A stretch of DNA of 13,221 nucleotides from CAYNRQ01 sp964399875. GTDB lineage: Archaea > Aenigmatarchaeota > Aenigmatarchaeia > QMZP01. Each line of letters starts with the position of its first letter. Within the stretch, counting starts at the first letter, position 1. Below, piece after piece: positions 13,167 to 13,221 of this stretch. The position numbers were made by a program, and so were the translations under genes. Location of the stretch: the NCBI GenBank assembly GCA_964399875.1, contig CAYNRQ010000031.1, positions 1 to 13,221 on the forward strand, in the 5' to 3' direction. The notes beneath the pieces are model-generated. The model was given only the letters and a program-made list of their open reading frames with translations. It was not told the origin of the DNA and did not search any database.

Positions 13167-13181
13167 CCCACATTTTGTGGG
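13167..13181. promoter_or_regulatory. Perfect inverted repeat CCCACA-N3-TGTGGG, candidate operator
   Basis: CCCACATTTTGTGGG has perfect 6-base arms around 3 bases. It is C/G-rich in otherwise A+T-rich DNA and directly abuts the BRE/TATA region of the AbrB-ACT promoter. This is what a dimeric regulator site would look like. Beyond it (13182-13221) I see no gene or motif. Confidence 0.6.
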
Positions 13182-13221
13182 TATTTTGTAACATTCTTGG
13201 TGTTTTTGTCCTCATTCCCCT

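Noticed and set aside
1..13221. CRISPR array, insertion sequence or phage cluster around the integrase
   Set aside because: No regular direct repeats, terminal inverted repeats or further mobile-element genes are seen. The neighbours are housekeeping genes.

Overview
The window is archaeal. It carries a complete set of large archaeal RNA polymerase (RNAP) subunit genes: Rpo5/RpoH, B'' and B' split into two genes, A', and A''. It also has archaeal-type ribosomal proteins uL6 and eL32, an archaeal type II methionine aminopeptidase, TATA boxes close to start codons, and Shine-Dalgarno sequences inside the operon. The DNA is visibly A+T-rich and tightly packed. A DPANN-type lineage is a tentative guess. 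It rests on the membrane protein architecture (positions 2375-3112), the divergent trigger-loop sequence of A'' and the short genes. No marker here proves it.

Layout. The left part (1-3112) is read rightward: a tyrosine recombinase missing part of its N-terminal domain, type II methionine aminopeptidase, a one-domain O6-alkylguanine-DNA alkyltransferase-like protein that starts 1 base after it, and an uncharacterised membrane-anchored protein with a cysteine-rich outer domain. The rest (3119-13089) is read leftward and converges on the first block with a 6-base gap. In transcription order it holds an AbrB-ACT regulator, an unrecognised 310-residue protein, rpoH, rpoB'', rpoB', rpoA1, rpoA2, then uL6 and eL32 behind a promoter of their own, and last a 50-residue zinc-ribbon protein with its own TATA box.

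How it fits together. The regulator overlaps the unknown gene by 4 bases, and the unknown gene overlaps rpoH by 8 bases or more. The core RNAP genes therefore appear to be transcribed behind a putative DNA-binding, small-ligand-sensing protein. The promoter region of that regulator has four CCCAC/GTGGG boxes, two of them forming a perfect 15-base inverted repeat beside a TATA box. The most interesting hypothesis in the window is an autoregulated, ligand-responsive control of RNAP synthesis, with the 310-residue protein as an unknown partner. Secondary points are structured 60-75 base gaps between RNAP genes, a long near-palindrome at the uL6 promoter, lysine-rich tails on B' and A'', and a cysteine cluster in A'.

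No tRNA, rRNA, CRISPR array or complete insertion sequence was seen. The longest stretch without a gene is 13090-13221 (132 bases), the promoter region of the AbrB-ACT gene.
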